DNA from: Hypomyces perniciosus
Lineage: Eukaryota > Ascomycota > Sordariomycetes > Hypocreales > Hypocreaceae
Reading direction: 5' to 3'
NCBI GenBank assembly: GCA_008477525.1
Contig: SPDT01000011.1
Location: 186,001-250,000 of the forward strand
Length of the DNA stretch: 64,000 bases
Shown: positions 32,228 to 44,382 of the stretch, piece after piece
Numbering within the stretch: position 1 is the first letter of the stretch
How the letters are laid out: every line of letters begins with the position of its first letter
Position numbers and translations under genes: made by a program
Notes under the pieces: generated by a model
What the model was told of the DNA's origin: nothing
Database searches by the model: none
The model's input: the letters and a program-made list of their open reading frames with translations, nothing else

Positions 32228-34698
32228 ATGAATCGCTTTTTTAATGTTCCGCCGCCTCGCGGCATCATTAAGCAGCTGACAGATGTCTCCGAGCAGGCAT
32301 CACAATCCGATTATGCCCTCGATAACTCTCAATCCCTTGATCACGTTGTCAAGGCCAAGTGGCAGGGCCGTACCCTTATTCTTGAGGACATTGTCGCGAA
32401 GGTCGGCAATCGTGGCCGTTCCTCTTTTATTAAGGATCATGGTATCTTTGTTCGAGAGGTACTATCAACTGGGAAAGGTCAGGCTTTATTTCTTATATAT
32501 ATTAAATCCTCTTCTAGTATTCTCTAGGAGACGCCTTTTGGGTATACAAATACTGCGATAAAGCTGGCTATTCGAAACCCTTCCCTGTAAATGCAACTAT
32601 ATCACCATTAAGGCATCTCTTTATTTGCTATAGTATCTTGAAAGAAGGGCGTTCAGATACACTAACGCCTACAGCCTCAGAATCCGATGACGGACTAATC
32701 CCAAAACGAATACGATCTCGAGTTGTTCTACGATCCGAAGTACAATATATGCAAGAATTGGCCTTTGGTTTTCTTCTTGAGAAGAATCAACCTTTTACTA
32801 TATTTGAGTCGCAATTTCTCTCTTATCTATTGCGCGGTATAGATCCCGAACTTTATTCCAAAGTCTTTTGGAATAAGGATAGCTAAAAGAATACTCTTGA
32901 TTCTATTTATAACGAGAAAAGAACCCTGATCTGTCAGCAACTTTATAATGCCCTTATACATATCCACCTCTGTTTTGACCTTTGGACCTCGCTGAATTAA
33001 TACGCGATAATAGCAATAACGGCCCACTTCCTAAACCCAAGTGGGAAGCATTAACAACGCCTTTTTTCCCTCCGAGAGCAATCAGGCTCGCATTCCGGTA
33101 AAAATCTCGCATCAACCTTGCTTGAGGTTATTAACGAGTGGGAAATTGGCGATCGAATTAGCACTATTGTCTCTGATAACGCCTCTAATAACGATACATG
33201 CTTACAGCACCTCTTCCGTCAATTATATCCAGCGATAATCGATTCTGATATTAAGAAGCGGCGAATGCGCTGCTATAGGTATATCCTAAACCTAATTGGC
33301 CGCGCTTTTCTTTTTTGGCAAGGATGCTGATAGCTTTAAGCAGGAGTCACGAGTCTTTAAGCTTCGTGGCTATAATAAAGAGAACCTATAGCATTGGCGA
33401 AAGAGAGGTCCAATTGGGAAGCTGCGTAATATTATTAAATACATTCGAGCATTACCTTAACGGCGCGAGAAATTCTATAATTGTATTGATGAATCTGATT
33501 CTCTTGAATTTATACTTTATCAGCCATTAAAGCTAGAGGTTATCCTTAATAACGACACGCGTTGGAATTCGACTTTTTTGATGATTGATCGCGCGCTAAT
33601 TCAGCAGTCACAAATTGACAGCTTTATTATACGTAAGGGAATTCAATAACAACACGATAACGATGGTATACCCAAAGATGATATTCTTACTCTAGAGGAT
33701 TGGCGCCTTCTTGTTGAGATTAAGGAAATCCTTCGACCTCTTTATCATCAGACAATGCGAACCCAGGGTTTTATGCGGCACAATGGGCATGGTCAATTAT
33801 GGGAAGTTATTGTTGGAATGGAATATCTTCTTGATCAACTGGAAGATTAGAGAGCTCTATTAGCAATGCCTTCTGACGAGCAAATTCAACAGACCCAACG
33901 CCAGATGCTTGATTCGACACCCCGCCGACCCCGCCGAGGTCAACGTTCAAGTCAAGCAGCTATTTCTGCTAACAGCCTGCCCTTACACACCCGAGACGAA
34001 TATCTCCCTTCAACAGATAAACAACAGCGCTATTCTAATCTCGATTTGATGTCACAAGAATATATACGGATCTCGGTTACAACAGCTTGGTCAAATTGAA
34101 TGAGTATTACACAAAGCTCGGGGAATCTCCTCTCTTTGCCGCAGCGGTTATCCTACACCCAGGCTTGAGCTGGCGTTGGCTTGAGCATCGTTGGTGTCAA
34201 AAGGAACAGGCTACCTGGCTGTTTGAGGCAAAAGAGGAATTATCTGCTTTTTGGGATGATTGGTATCGGCATAACAGAGGCCATCAACCTGATGAACCAA
34301 CTAATCAGATCGCTACTCTCGAGCTGCTCCGGCCACGGAAAGAACTGGGTCATTATGACCAATGGATCAAGAATACGACTACGCAGCTATCAGACGATAG
34401 CTCAGAGCTTGATCTTTATTATCGACTTGACCTTCCTATAGAGACTGATGATCCTATTCAGTGGTGTATCTCGCAAAAGGCGGCATTCCCAACGCTAAGC
34501 AAGCTTGCTTTAGATATCTTTGCAATCCTTGCGATGGCTGCTGACTGTGAGAGAGAGTTTAGTCTTGCCAAGCTAACACTATCAACACAGAGGCTCTCAA
34601 TAAATCCGTCAACGCTTGAGATGGCGCATTGTATGAAGAATTGGCTACAAAGGGGTGCAATTACGCTTGGCAATTTCCTCTATGAGAGGTCGACTTAA
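32228..34698 (+). pseudogene. hAT-family transposase, first family, fragmented
   Basis: From an ATG at 32228 (MNRFFNVPPP) a BED-like N-terminal region (WQGRTLILEDI) is followed by broken segments: LAFGFLLEKNQPFTIFE (32755), a DDE-region piece with ISTIVSDNASNND (near 33160), and the conserved C-terminal half at 34087-34698 (SPLFAAAVILHPGLSWRWLE, WCISQKAAFPTLSKLALDIF, then the dimerisation motif CEREFSLAKLTLSTQRLSI). At least five frameshifts or stops separate them. Sequence after 34720 contains repeated CAAGCAAG/CTTGCTTG motifs that may be the subterminal end; exact terminal inverted repeats were not found. Confidence 0.8.
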
Positions 34699-35092
34699 GA
34701 TTATAATATGTAACTAGCTAGATCAGACCTTAATTTAATTGACGATCCTATCAAGCGTATCAAGTACTTGCCAAGCCTGGCAAGCAAGCAAGTCTATCGA
34801 GGTCAAAGTGGCAAACAAGCAAGTTTTGGTAAAAATTGCGCTTGCTTGACTTGAAAGAAGCGCTGACCATGCCACCCGATCGACACCCCCATGACCCCGC
34901 TGTCGTCAATAAATGGACAGAACAATCTATATGTCTAGGCTAAACTTCCGGTACAATGATTTATAAGGTTAGAAGTCGATAAATAGACAAATGCCCGCTT
35001 TCAGGCTTTTGGCGCGAATGAATCTGGGAATAATAAGTCAGGAAATGGACATTGCAAGGGTCTAAACCGATGCCCCGCTTTCGTCCACAAAT
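34699..35092. other. hAT 3' flank and short repeat motifs, no gene
   Basis: It holds several CAAGCAAG repeats (34785-34860), and at 34907-34919 and 34978-34989 the AATAAATGGACA / GATAAATAGACA motif also seen near 29923. No coding potential. Confidence 0.4.
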
Positions 35093-36090
35093 GCGTTTGT
35101 TTGTTTTGTTTTACTATTAACGACCACTAAGTACCTAAATACATAAAGCCACATCTGGGCAAAAGGTCGGTAGGAGCTAGGGGCCTGAGGGTCCCTATTC
35201 GCTACGTTTCGCCGGACAAAGGAAAATGTCTGGGTGGTTTCAATCTGTATCTTGGGGGGGGAGGGTTGTACGGGCTCGTATCCTCCACCAGCTTCTGGAA
35301 AGCCTTGCTTCCCTTGGGTCCTAGTAGGAAAGTGGCAGGGCTTTCGCCTGCAGGGGTCTCGGGTAGGAAGTTTCCCACCATACGGCAGTTGGCAAAGTGG
35401 CCTGGTTCCTTGGGTTGACCACATCTACAGCTGTCGTGACCAAAACGGTCGTAGTAGCTTTGAAAATCCCCGCGACCTGATCTCCCGGCCAGTAGTCTGT
35501 GTAAAATAGGTCGGAGGAGTTTGAGCTCTGGGGGATTTGGCGACTCCCTAGGTTGTAGTGCTGAGTGATTGTGAAGGAAATGAGGGAGTATTTGAGAGCT
35601 TCTGCGATTCGCAACGCCGCATCTCGATGGTGTTTTCCTTCTAGTGTAGAGAAGTAGTCGTCTAGGGCCATAGTGGTGCCCAGTAGCACTTCCTTTCTCG
35701 CGCTTCGGATAGCCTCTTCCTTGGCGCATTGCTCTGCGAGTCGGTCGTAGAGAGAGACGTCGAGTGGCTTGAGTTGATTGACTCGTCCCTGGGAGTCAGA
35801 CTTGGTAGAATCGGTGCCATAGTCGATCTTTGGGGCCTTGGCATTGGTGAAGCGTACTTCCTTAGACGGGCGCTTCTTGGGCTTGATGGATATCACGAAG
35901 GGGTTCGTGAAGATTGGGGGAACAGGAGTCTGGTCTCTCTGTCCTAAGGGAGTCGAGGCCAGCCTAGCGGCGGTGATGTTTTGGTTGGGTTGGGCGTCCG
36001 AGAGGTTAGAGGCAACTGCCATCTCGCTCAAGGGGCCCGTAACGGGCAGGAAAAGGCTTTTTGAGAGTGTTTTTCTTGATAGCAAGTCAA
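35093..36090 (-). mobile_element. LINE internal-deletion derivative (ORF1 start joined to ORF2 end)
   Basis: On the minus strand an ORF1-like reading frame begins at the ATG at 36022 (MAVASNLSDAQPNQN), runs through a basic segment (IKPKKRPSKEVRF) and a charged helical region (LYDRLAEQCAKEEAIRSARK), and at about 35555 is joined directly to the end of ORF2 (NPPELKLLRPILHRLLAGR, GRGDFQ, knuckle CRCG-x8-H-x4-C). The whole endonuclease, polymerase and RNase H are missing. 3' UTR and (AAAC)n tail occupy 35093-35215. The fusion point also changes frame, so the tail is not translated in frame with ORF1. Confidence 0.75.
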
Positions 36091-36634
36091 GAGAATGATG
36101 GGTTTACTGTGAGTAGGCACACAAAAGGTGGGGTACCTGTAGATGTAGGAGGGAAGCTTGAAGTAGACTAGATGAAGACTGTAGAAAGTTGTTGCACCAG
36201 AATCACATGAATTTGCTCAAACCGTTATTACATTTACATCATAGATGACGTTGAAACCTCACATAATATTGTTTGTCTCGAACAGTCGATGCACTAAGAA
36301 AGATCACGATGGGCACCCCAAATGGCACTACCGGCCAAGATGTGTGACGAACGCAGCCGTGTCTACCCGTGTACTAGGCGCCCTCTCATTGATTCAACCT
36401 CCAAAGCAAGACGTTGACTTGGAATATACAACCTTAATCCTTGATAAATCCGAATCATCATTTATATCCCAAAACAGTCTTTGTCTGCAATGAATTTTTA
36501 AGTCTGTAAAGGCAGGCGGCTGACTCTAGCATCTAGTTCTAATATTAGTGGTGGGTCTAATTGCCTAAACAGGAAATTCGGTACATCATGCATGTATACA
36601 TGGCTGGACAGAACTCCATCTACACAGGCACCAC
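36091..36634. other. Intergenic, no gene recognised
   Basis: Only short frames without motifs. Confidence 0.4.
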
Positions 36635-36664
36635 TCATATTGCCTCGTAAGAGGCAATAGACGA
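36635..36664 (+). repeat. Isolated SINE-type palindromic unit at the hAT edge
   Basis: CATATTGCCTCGTAAGAGGC followed by AATAGACGAC is identical over about 30 bases to the first unit of SINE-like copy 2 (from 30229). The hAT element begins at 36665, so the SINE copy seems to have been cut there. Confidence 0.6.
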
Positions 36665-39538
36665 CAGGGTGTCCATGAATACTTTTTGTATTCATGGAAA
36701 TTCATAATTCAATCCATAATTCATTTGAATATGAATTGAATTTCTCTGGTGAATTATGAATTGAATTATGTATTTCTGATTATGTAATGTTATGTAATGC
36801 TTGTCTAGATATAGTTAGAGATTTGTTAGTTTAATTATAGAATTATAGCTGTTTGGGTAAATTTCGGGTATACTATTTTAATTTCAATGATTAGATAAGC
36901 AGAATTTATAAGCAGAATTCATATCAATACACTACAGGGTAGAACACATAATCGCTTAATTACATCACACATGGTCATCTAATAATTATCTACCAATTTT
37001 ATTAGCTATTAAAATGGCTTTAGAAACCTATGAATCCTCATCTAGCACGTCTGCTATTATCTGCGACGAGTCTTCAGAACTATCCGAGCTTGATAGCACC
37101 TTACCTGACGATTTGGGAGACCTATTCCAAGCTGATAAGTCAAAGCCCCCTTCCAAATTACGACGGGTACGGGCTACAACCACCTGGGCCTTCTTCAGAA
37201 AGCCTAAGGATAATGAGCAAAAACTCCATAATAACCGGCGAGCTCACTACTGCTCAATTTGCAACAAAATGGAGGTTATAAGCAGCAATGCGCGAAGACA
37301 TTTAAAGGAGCGGCATGGGATTCTTGTCGAAGTTCAAGGCAGCTTAGTCAAGCGGGCATCAGAAAACAACATACAGAACCTGATGGCAAAACAGAAAGAG
37401 CATGCAGAGACTCTAAACAAGAAGAAGCTCGACCAGACTCTCAAGGAGTGTATTAACAAGCCTCTAGTGAGAGAGGCGCTCGCGCAGCTCATTGTGGTTC
37501 GGAACCTCCCATACCGAGCAGCTACCTGGCCCGAACTATATGCACTTTTTGCTTCTGTTAACTATATGGCCTATGACGTTCTTCCAACTTCTCCAACTAC
37601 TGTCCAAGAGCTTATTGCGCAATTATATAAATTGGATAAGGAAATACTTAAGAAGAGGCTCAAAACTTCTCTTTTATCCATTCATATCGCCCTTGATGTC
37701 TGGGCATCGCCAAACAGAAAGAACTTTCTTGCCATTGTCGCTCATTTTATTGATGCAGAATTCCAGCTTCGAAAAGCTCTACTAGCTCTTCCCTTCCTGC
37801 CAGTAGGCCACGGTGGCAGCGATCAGATTGATCCTTTGTGGAATACCTTGGTTGAGTACGAAATACCTGATAAAATAGGTTATTGTGTTGGCGATAATCA
37901 TGGCTCAAACGATCTGCTTTTAAGACGCCTAGCTCATTGTCTTTCTGACGAAGGTTATGCTACCACCTTGAGTGCTGCTCAGCGTCGAATTCACTGCCAT
38001 GGTCATGTCATTAATATCGCTGTACAAGCCTTCTTTTTCTGCCCTGATAAGGCTGCTGTTGATGCAGCCTTTGATGCAGCCTTGGGACAGCTCCGAAACA
38101 ACGATGAGGTCGACCCTGATGATGTGGATATAATTCTCTAGAAGCAGTTCAAGAAGTCAAAGCTTAGCCAGTTCGCATTCAAAAAGATCGGCCCTATTGG
38201 CAAGCTTTACAGCATTGTCGTTGCAATCCGATACACAAACAAACTCTACCAAGCTTTTGTGCGAGCAGCTGGCTGTATAATACTATTAGATAACGAGATA
38301 CGCTGGAATTCCTGGTATTAGATGGTGAAAGTGGCTCTCAGGCTCCGGCGCGAAATAACCAAGTTTCAAGAGGACCACTATACTAAATTCGCTGATGACG
38401 ATATCCTTACGCCAAGCGATTGGGCTTTGCTAGCTGATGTGGCCACCTTCTTTCAGCCTTTTGAGCGTGTCATTCTTCAAGTACAGGGTAATAAGGTAAC
38501 ACTTGATCTTATACTATTTTCAATGGACTTTCTAGTGAAACACTATAAGGCATCTGATGTATATATGTATAAATAGATTTTTCTATAAATATGTTTACAC
38601 TTAGCAGGTTAAATGCGCCTTACAGCCTAAGCTTCATAACGCGATAATCGCTTCCTGGCATGCTTTCGATAAATACTATCATAAAACCGATGAAGTCATT
38701 GCGTATGGCGCAGCTCTCCTCCTCGCTCCTCATCATCGCGATGCCTACTTAAAGCGGAACTGGTTGCCAGAATAGAGGGAGGCTATACTTAACTAAACAC
38801 GAGCTCTCTGGCTTAAGAGGTATAAGGATAAATACACTATTAAAGAAGTGGAGGAAGAGAGTGTATATAAGGAGCCCGACGCCTACGATTTATTTGAAAG
38901 AGAGCAGGCCATGAACAATATATTCATCGATGAATTTGACCACTTCGTTAACAGTGCGGCGGTCAACTTACCAACTAAAGCATCGGCTCTTGACTGGTGG
39001 CTAGAGCTAGCTAACTGGAAGGCGTATCCTTCACTCTCTTATATGGCTATTGAGATCCTCTCTATACCAGCTATGTCAGCAGAGCCAGAAAGGATCTTCT
39101 CGGGCGCGCGTCGCACTATCACTTGGTCACGGTTTAAGCTCGGCGCGGATAGTATAGAGATAGGAGAATGTCTAAAGAGCTGGATTAAAACTGAGCTGGT
39201 CGCTGAATGGAGGAAAGAGCTCTTAGATAACCTAGATGAGGAAGAACCATTCTTAAATAGCTAACTACCTCTTAGACCAAGCTAGAGTAGTAATATATAA
39301 TACTGGTCAAAGATTGAAAATTAATTAAGACTGACCAATCCGCGCTCGGGAAATTCGGTTTATTGTAAGGGCAAAATCTTATTAAATATGTCCCACTGCC
39401 AAGATAATATTAGACCTATTTATTTCCTAATTAGGAAATATTTATAGGATATGAATTGAATTTCGACTGTATGCATGAATTTGAATATGAATTGAATACA
39501 CCCCTGGAAATTCAAATTCATAATTCATGGACACCCTG
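36665..39538 (+). mobile_element. hAT transposon, second family, nearly complete (2.87 kb)
   Basis: Terminal inverted repeats CAGGGTGTCCATGAAT (36665) and its inverse ending at 39538 enclose a transposase gene. Both ends carry dense subterminal AATTCATAATTCAATTC-type motifs, probably transposase binding sites. The expected 8-bp duplication is absent (ATAGACGA on the left, CCTGCTGT on the right), so the flanks have been rearranged since insertion. Confidence 0.85.
37014..39264 (+). pseudogene. hAT transposase, one frame, broken by four stop codons
   Basis: From the ATG at 37014 one frame, with a 49-bp intron (38559-38607, GTATAT...TAGCAG), covers the whole gene. Domains: BED-type zinc finger CSIC-x14-H-x4-H at about residues 81-103; a core with LDVWASPNRKNFLAIVAHFI, GDNHGSNDLLLRRLAH and RRIHCHGHVINIAVQAFF; and the C-terminal dimerisation block (LSYMAIEILSIPAMSAEPER, RIFSGARRTITWSR). 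Stops are TAG at 38139-38141, 38319-38321 and near 38773, and TAA near 38794; the three TAGs fall where tryptophan is likely. All fit single C-to-T type changes, so decay is recent and RIP-like. Confidence 0.85.
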
Positions 39539-40006
39539 CCTGCTGTAACAGACTGTTGCCTATTCCTGGCACGGAAATGATACCATGATATCCGTGCTGT
39601 CTGGAAGCTAATATACTTTCTCTTTGTTTGTGCCACGTGCACTGCGTATTGTGTTATTCGAGCCATGTTCCTGCCGACTTATCTTTCGCAGGCTCTTCGC
39701 CCTTGCATATTTACAGCTTTGGATAAAGCCATGGATCGGGATTGCAAGGACATTCTTTATGGGGATTAGCTCCGACGACCCTTCGGTGAAATAATGCAAG
39801 ACGAATTCCTATGTCAGCTTCACTGCAAATCGGAGGGAGCTCATCGGCACCTAATTCACTCATACGGAATCGACGGCATCAAACCGTATATATGTGGCGT
39901 AAGCGAGTTTGTAGTCTTACCAAACGACTATTCAGATTCATTTCGAGATTCAAAAATATTGCTATGATTTCCAGTTGCTTCACCCTATAATACACGCCAT
40001 ACCTGG
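39539..40006. other. Intergenic, no gene recognised
   Basis: No supported coding sequence between the hAT end and the 3' end of the regulator gene. Confidence 0.4.
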
Positions 40007-42477
40007 CTATGCTCCGTGGCTTCCAACCCCATCAGCCATCCCAGTCCCATCAAAAATATTAGTGTAATCTTTGAACGCCGCGTTTTCCTCGAAACTGTCG
40101 GCCAGCCTTTCCACAGTGGCAGAGCTAGGGTCTGACATGGCAAGATCAAGATCGACCATGAACGTCGCTTGAATCTTGCCAGGTGTGTAACCAAAGCCAT
40201 TATTCTGCAGGTCCCTGAGGATTTGACGAGCTGTTTGACTTGATATATTCCCATTCCGCAGCGCCATTGACAGCAAACCTCTTGTAATAGCCTCCGTGAC
40301 GCGCCAGGATCGACGAAGTCCCTCGTAGCCGTATACACAAAGTAAGAGATAGAAGAACCAACCGTCCTCCCCCGTCTTTTGGAGTACAGCGTTGGCTACA
40401 TAGGTTAACGCCGTGTGCCATAGGATCGTGTAAGCTGAGGACCGGTAGTTCATGCGATATACGATGATGAGTCGCTTCAGCTGATTAACAGACGCCCCGT
40501 AGACAGCGTCGGGCGAGCTGCTAGGGTTGGAAAACGTCTTAAGTCGACGCTTCTGGGGCGCACGATTGCCAACAAATGGTCGAAAAATATCGAGGATTGC
40601 GGCATGGAACCAGAGGCTGTCGAGGTTCAACCGTGTCACGAATTGGACCTTGACCGTGTGAAGACATGAGCATGAGGGGACTCACTGCAATACCATAATA
40701 TAGTGCGTATTGTAGTCGTCTCGAGCGAGGCCAGAAGGAAGGCTGTTGCTCCAAGCCAGGAGCTCACGGAACTTATACTCGGCGAATTGAAGAAGTCTAA
40801 TATTGCTATCGCCCCAAGCGACTGAGGTATCGCTATAGTATACCATGCATACCTTATGCATAATGTTCTAAAACCGACAGAGGTGTGGCAGAGTTCGTCC
40901 CATGTAGTGAGCCGAGGGGCAATTCTGAATTTCACCATCTTCCTCTCTGGGATATAGTACCTGCGGCATATATCGGGGACACTCTATCCCCGGCTGATAG
41001 TAAAAGGTAAAGATAAGTCTTCTATATATTAGCAAGCCATCGGCTTCATCTTTCCTGAAAATAGGTCACTTACACGATCCAATTAAATGCTCCCCAAGCC
41101 GCATGTATATATACGCTCCTAGCATCGGCACCCATCTTGCCCAGTCTTTGTTCAATGCCATAGCCCTCAACTCCAAACAGACCCATGCGAGTACCCATGT
41201 TCGATGCCTCTGCCAAATAGGTCAATACAGCATGATCCTTGCCTTGGCCTAGATAGGCCAGACTCAGAAACTGGGCCCCGGCGATGTTCGGAATCGAGTC
41301 AAAGTCCCATTCGGTTTTCCATAAATTCTCGGCCTCGGTGCAGCATTCATTTGCAAGAGCATCTGTGCGATGATCTATCGAGCTGTACATTTGCTGAGCT
41401 TGGCAGTTAGACATTTGAAGTGAAGAAGCGAGGTGATTCGGGGCATACATACGCAAGCCCAGTAAAGGAGTGCGTTTACCAGCAAGCGAGAACAGTATTC
41501 ATATCTCTTATAGACAAGGTCGGATACGAATAGGTCCGGGTCAAAATATCCCAATAGTGGGTGGTCGGTTTCTAGATATAGAGAAATAACCCGAGCAGCA
41601 AGACCATTATTGATCTGGACACCGGTCCAGTGCCCAATATCCAAATCTCTCAACCGGGGATCGCACAGGTTAGAATGGAAGTCATGTTGCTGTCCGGTAG
41701 ATGATGACGGTCCACCAATAGAGGGTCCATCCATTGAGGCGGCTGCGTCCCTGTAAGGACTTTGACGTTGCGACAAAGGTAGTCCGTCCGGGGTTGCATC
41801 TCTGTACGAGATTGACAGCTCGGTTTTCCAAGTCTCCTTCCCTCATTTCCTCTGAAGCTCAGCACTTGTAGCTGTGTTCTCAAGACGTGACTGGGTGAGA
41901 CGCTGGTATGCATCCTCATCGTGGACGTCGACATGTATCGGGGGCAGAGTAGGATAAGCGACAGGGTTTTGAACCTCCAACTCAAGTGATATAAATGACT
42001 GCTCCATAATTGCCGTTGTAACAGCAAGATCTGATGGACGTTGCTTCAAGTTCATACCACCTCTTAACACGGAGAGAATGATGGCCGCGTCGCTTTCCGT
42101 TTTCAAGACCTTCAAAACACGATACACCTCCTCCTGTGGCATAGCACTCAACAGGTATATAATTTCGGTCACTAGTCGTGCTGCCTCCTTAGTCAAGTAG
42201 GTCTCGTTGCGATAGACGCAACGTTCAGCACGCCTCCGACATGCGGAGCAGACCGGACGAGTGCCATCACACTGCCCAAGTTCAGTCAGGGATAGGATTA
42301 GTCATGGGCGATATAGCATACCCGTATCTTCCTCTTCCTGCAAGCATCACAAGCGACTGATACGCCGACTCGATGCCTCTTAACCTCCGGTCCGTCTGGC
42401 GTAGGCGGAGAAGCATTCGCAGGGGATCTCTTGGTAGTCGGGAGTGCAGGTCGTAGAGGCACAAATCGGTTTTCCAT
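40007..42477 (-). pseudogene. Zn2Cys6 transcription factor with fungal-specific domain, two premature stops
   Basis: Exons 42477-42322, 42271-41453, 41393-41074, 41021-40686 and 40616-40007, with GT-AG introns of 50-69 bp, form one frame. The first intron lies inside the binuclear cluster CDACRKRKIRC / DGTRPVCSACRRRAERC, which has exact CX2CX6CX6CX2CX6C spacing. The middle homology region is recognisable by LETDHPLLGYFDPDLFVSDL, YWACQQMYSS, EASNMGTRMGLFG and FHAAILDIFRPF. A TGA at 41845-41843 and a TAG at 40870-40868 (where relatives are expected to have Trp) interrupt exons 2 and 4. No intron can remove the TGA in frame. The product would be a nuclear DNA-binding regulator if intact; targets are unknown. 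Confidence 0.82.
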
Positions 42478-43489
42478 TTTCGATGGGACTCGTGAGGCGG
42501 TTTACAGGAAAGATGCCATCGTTACGTTTGTCTGACGATAGGTCTTTCAGCACATGGGTCTTTCAGCACATGGGATTCTCCAAATAGGTAACATATCAGA
42601 TTGTTCAACCCACCATCATTCTCCATCCCATCTATCGAGTGGCGAATGGACAATAGCACATGCATGCACAATCGTTTTCCCGATGGACGCCTCATGCGCT
42701 GCTCCTGATCCGATTCGATAACGGGATAGTAGTCGGTATGTTGGGATGGTGCTAGAGTTTCGGATATGAACCAGACAAAGGGAATCACGATAACAAGACG
42801 TCATGGAGGGCTGACACAACTTCAGCCCCATTGGCGTTCACATACTAGCTGTATCATAAACCGAGATTCACAATGCTACAGTGACATTTCATACCAGAAA
42901 CGATCATAGGCCATTTATTTCAACAAGAAGCAGACACTGGACAGTCCCAACTGAGAAATGCTAGGTAGTTGACCAACGAATATATATAGAAATATTACCG
43001 CACATGTGAGAGTGTTGATGTCTGTATGTCGACCATCTCTGATTGGTGCTGCGGAAACCCGAAAAATTACCTATGACGCCATTGAAGAGAGGGGTTATCA
43101 AGGAGGGATCTCAATCGCACGTGCAAAGTTATGACAAAGGCAAAGTATAAACACAGCAATGTTTTCATCTATTGAAATCGATAAAATATTCACATCGCGA
43201 AAATAGAAAACATCATAGAACATATGTATATCATCCTGTATCAAACGCCGTCTTCCCACAATTTCAGATGACCAACCAAACAACCAGTTAGACCAGACCA
43301 CTGGTACTTATAAATCCCAACCTTTGCCTTCCGTGTCCGAGAGTAAATAATCGTCTGCCGTCGAGTCTTTGGGCACGGCCCAAGCGAGCCTATGCGCTTT
43401 CGTAGTATGTCCAGGCAAAATATATACAGCCAAATTATCGATGCGGAGCCATCGAGGGGGAAATGTATATCATCAGGGCCAGCTTAGAT
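42478..43489. other. Upstream region of the regulator, no gene recognised
   Basis: Repeated GGTCTTTCAGCACATGGG (twice near 42540-42572) is a local duplication. Otherwise nothing coding is supported. Confidence 0.35.
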
Positions 43490-44341
43490 CTATAGAGGTG
43501 CAGCAGCAACGGAATGGTTTGTCTCGGGGAAGAAGAACGAAGAGATATCCTGAATAGCACCCAAGTAATCATTGATGCCCAGCTTAACGAGACCCCGAGA
43601 TTGCAGGTATTCCGCGTCCTCATCCTCCAACTCAAGTTAACTGTTGCTGCCATATTCCTCCGCGAGTTCCGTCACTTGAGCGAGTTCCGGCCCAAAGGGA
43701 TGCGCTTCTTTAGCTGGCTGTGGCAGTGGCTGCGGTGTAGAAACCGGGAGAGACAGAGGCGCTAGTGGAACTGGCTGTTTCTGAGGAGGCCGGAATGCCG
43801 AGCCTAAGGAGGTGCGGGTCAACATTATCGATATCGACAGGGTACAGGAGATATTCCATATATAACCGGTAGAAGTCGACATTTCAGAATCCCTGGAGAT
43901 GCGGGAGACTGAGTGTAAGCGAGCAATGGCCTCGTAGGAGTTTTTCTTGGTATAAGAAGGCGAACGCTTAGGAATCGCCGGCGCTAGCTTAGATTCAGCA
44001 AGGAAAATAGGCTTACTTGGTTTCTTGAAGTAGTCAGACAAGTGGTTCGGCTGCGGAGATACGCTGTGGTTATTGGAAGGTACATCGGGACTAGTTGGCG
44101 GGGTGGACTCATTTATCGCAACACTGTCGGAATCATCTTCTGATCTGGTGGCAGATTTACTGCGGGCGACATAGGGCAGGTCGGGAGCGTTGTAGGAGAG
44201 CAAGTTCGTCGTGTGGATGAGCTGAACGGGCGCCGAGATCTTATGGCGAAGAGTCTGGGCTCGTTGGGGAGCCTTGTCGTCTGCAGGGCTGGCGGTGCTC
44301 ATCCTGAACTTTCGGGATGTAAAAGCGCGAGAGAGAGACAT
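43490..44341 (-). pseudogene. Conserved fungal hypothetical protein with probable nonsense change near the C-terminus
   Basis: From the ATG at 44341 (MSLSRAFTSRKFRMST) the frame encodes a Ser/Pro-rich, probably disordered protein with short ordered blocks (LSDYFKKPSKPIFLAE, AIPKRSPSYTKKNSYEAIAR). A 63-bp segment (43866-43804, GTTATA...CCTTAG) is a likely intron although it is in frame. A TAA at 43639-43637 ends the frame, but the same frame continues as ELEDEDAEYLQSRGLVKLG and INDYLGAIQD to a TAG at 43492-43490, and this looks like a conserved domain end. A CAA-to-TAA change is the simplest explanation. If the TAA is the true end, the gene is intact with 213 residues after splicing. Function unknown. 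Confidence 0.6.
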
Positions 44342-44349
44342 AATGGCGG

Positions 44350-44382
44350 TTGAATAGACGTTGAATAGACGTTGAATAGACG
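44350..44382 (+). repeat. Three tandem 11-bp units TTGAATAGACG
   Basis: Perfect threefold repeat at 44350-44360, 44361-44371 and 44372-44382, in the 5' leader of the minus-strand gene starting at 44341. Confidence 0.85.

Noticed and set aside
32228..39538. The hAT copies at 32228-34698 and 36665-39538 as one family
   Set aside because: Their proteins and end sequences differ clearly, so they are separate families.
41780..41870. Intron removing the TGA in the Zn2Cys6 gene
   Set aside because: The only nearby GT (GTGCTG) to AG (TACAG) pair is 64 bp and shifts the frame, while the unspliced frame continues correctly on both sides of the TGA.
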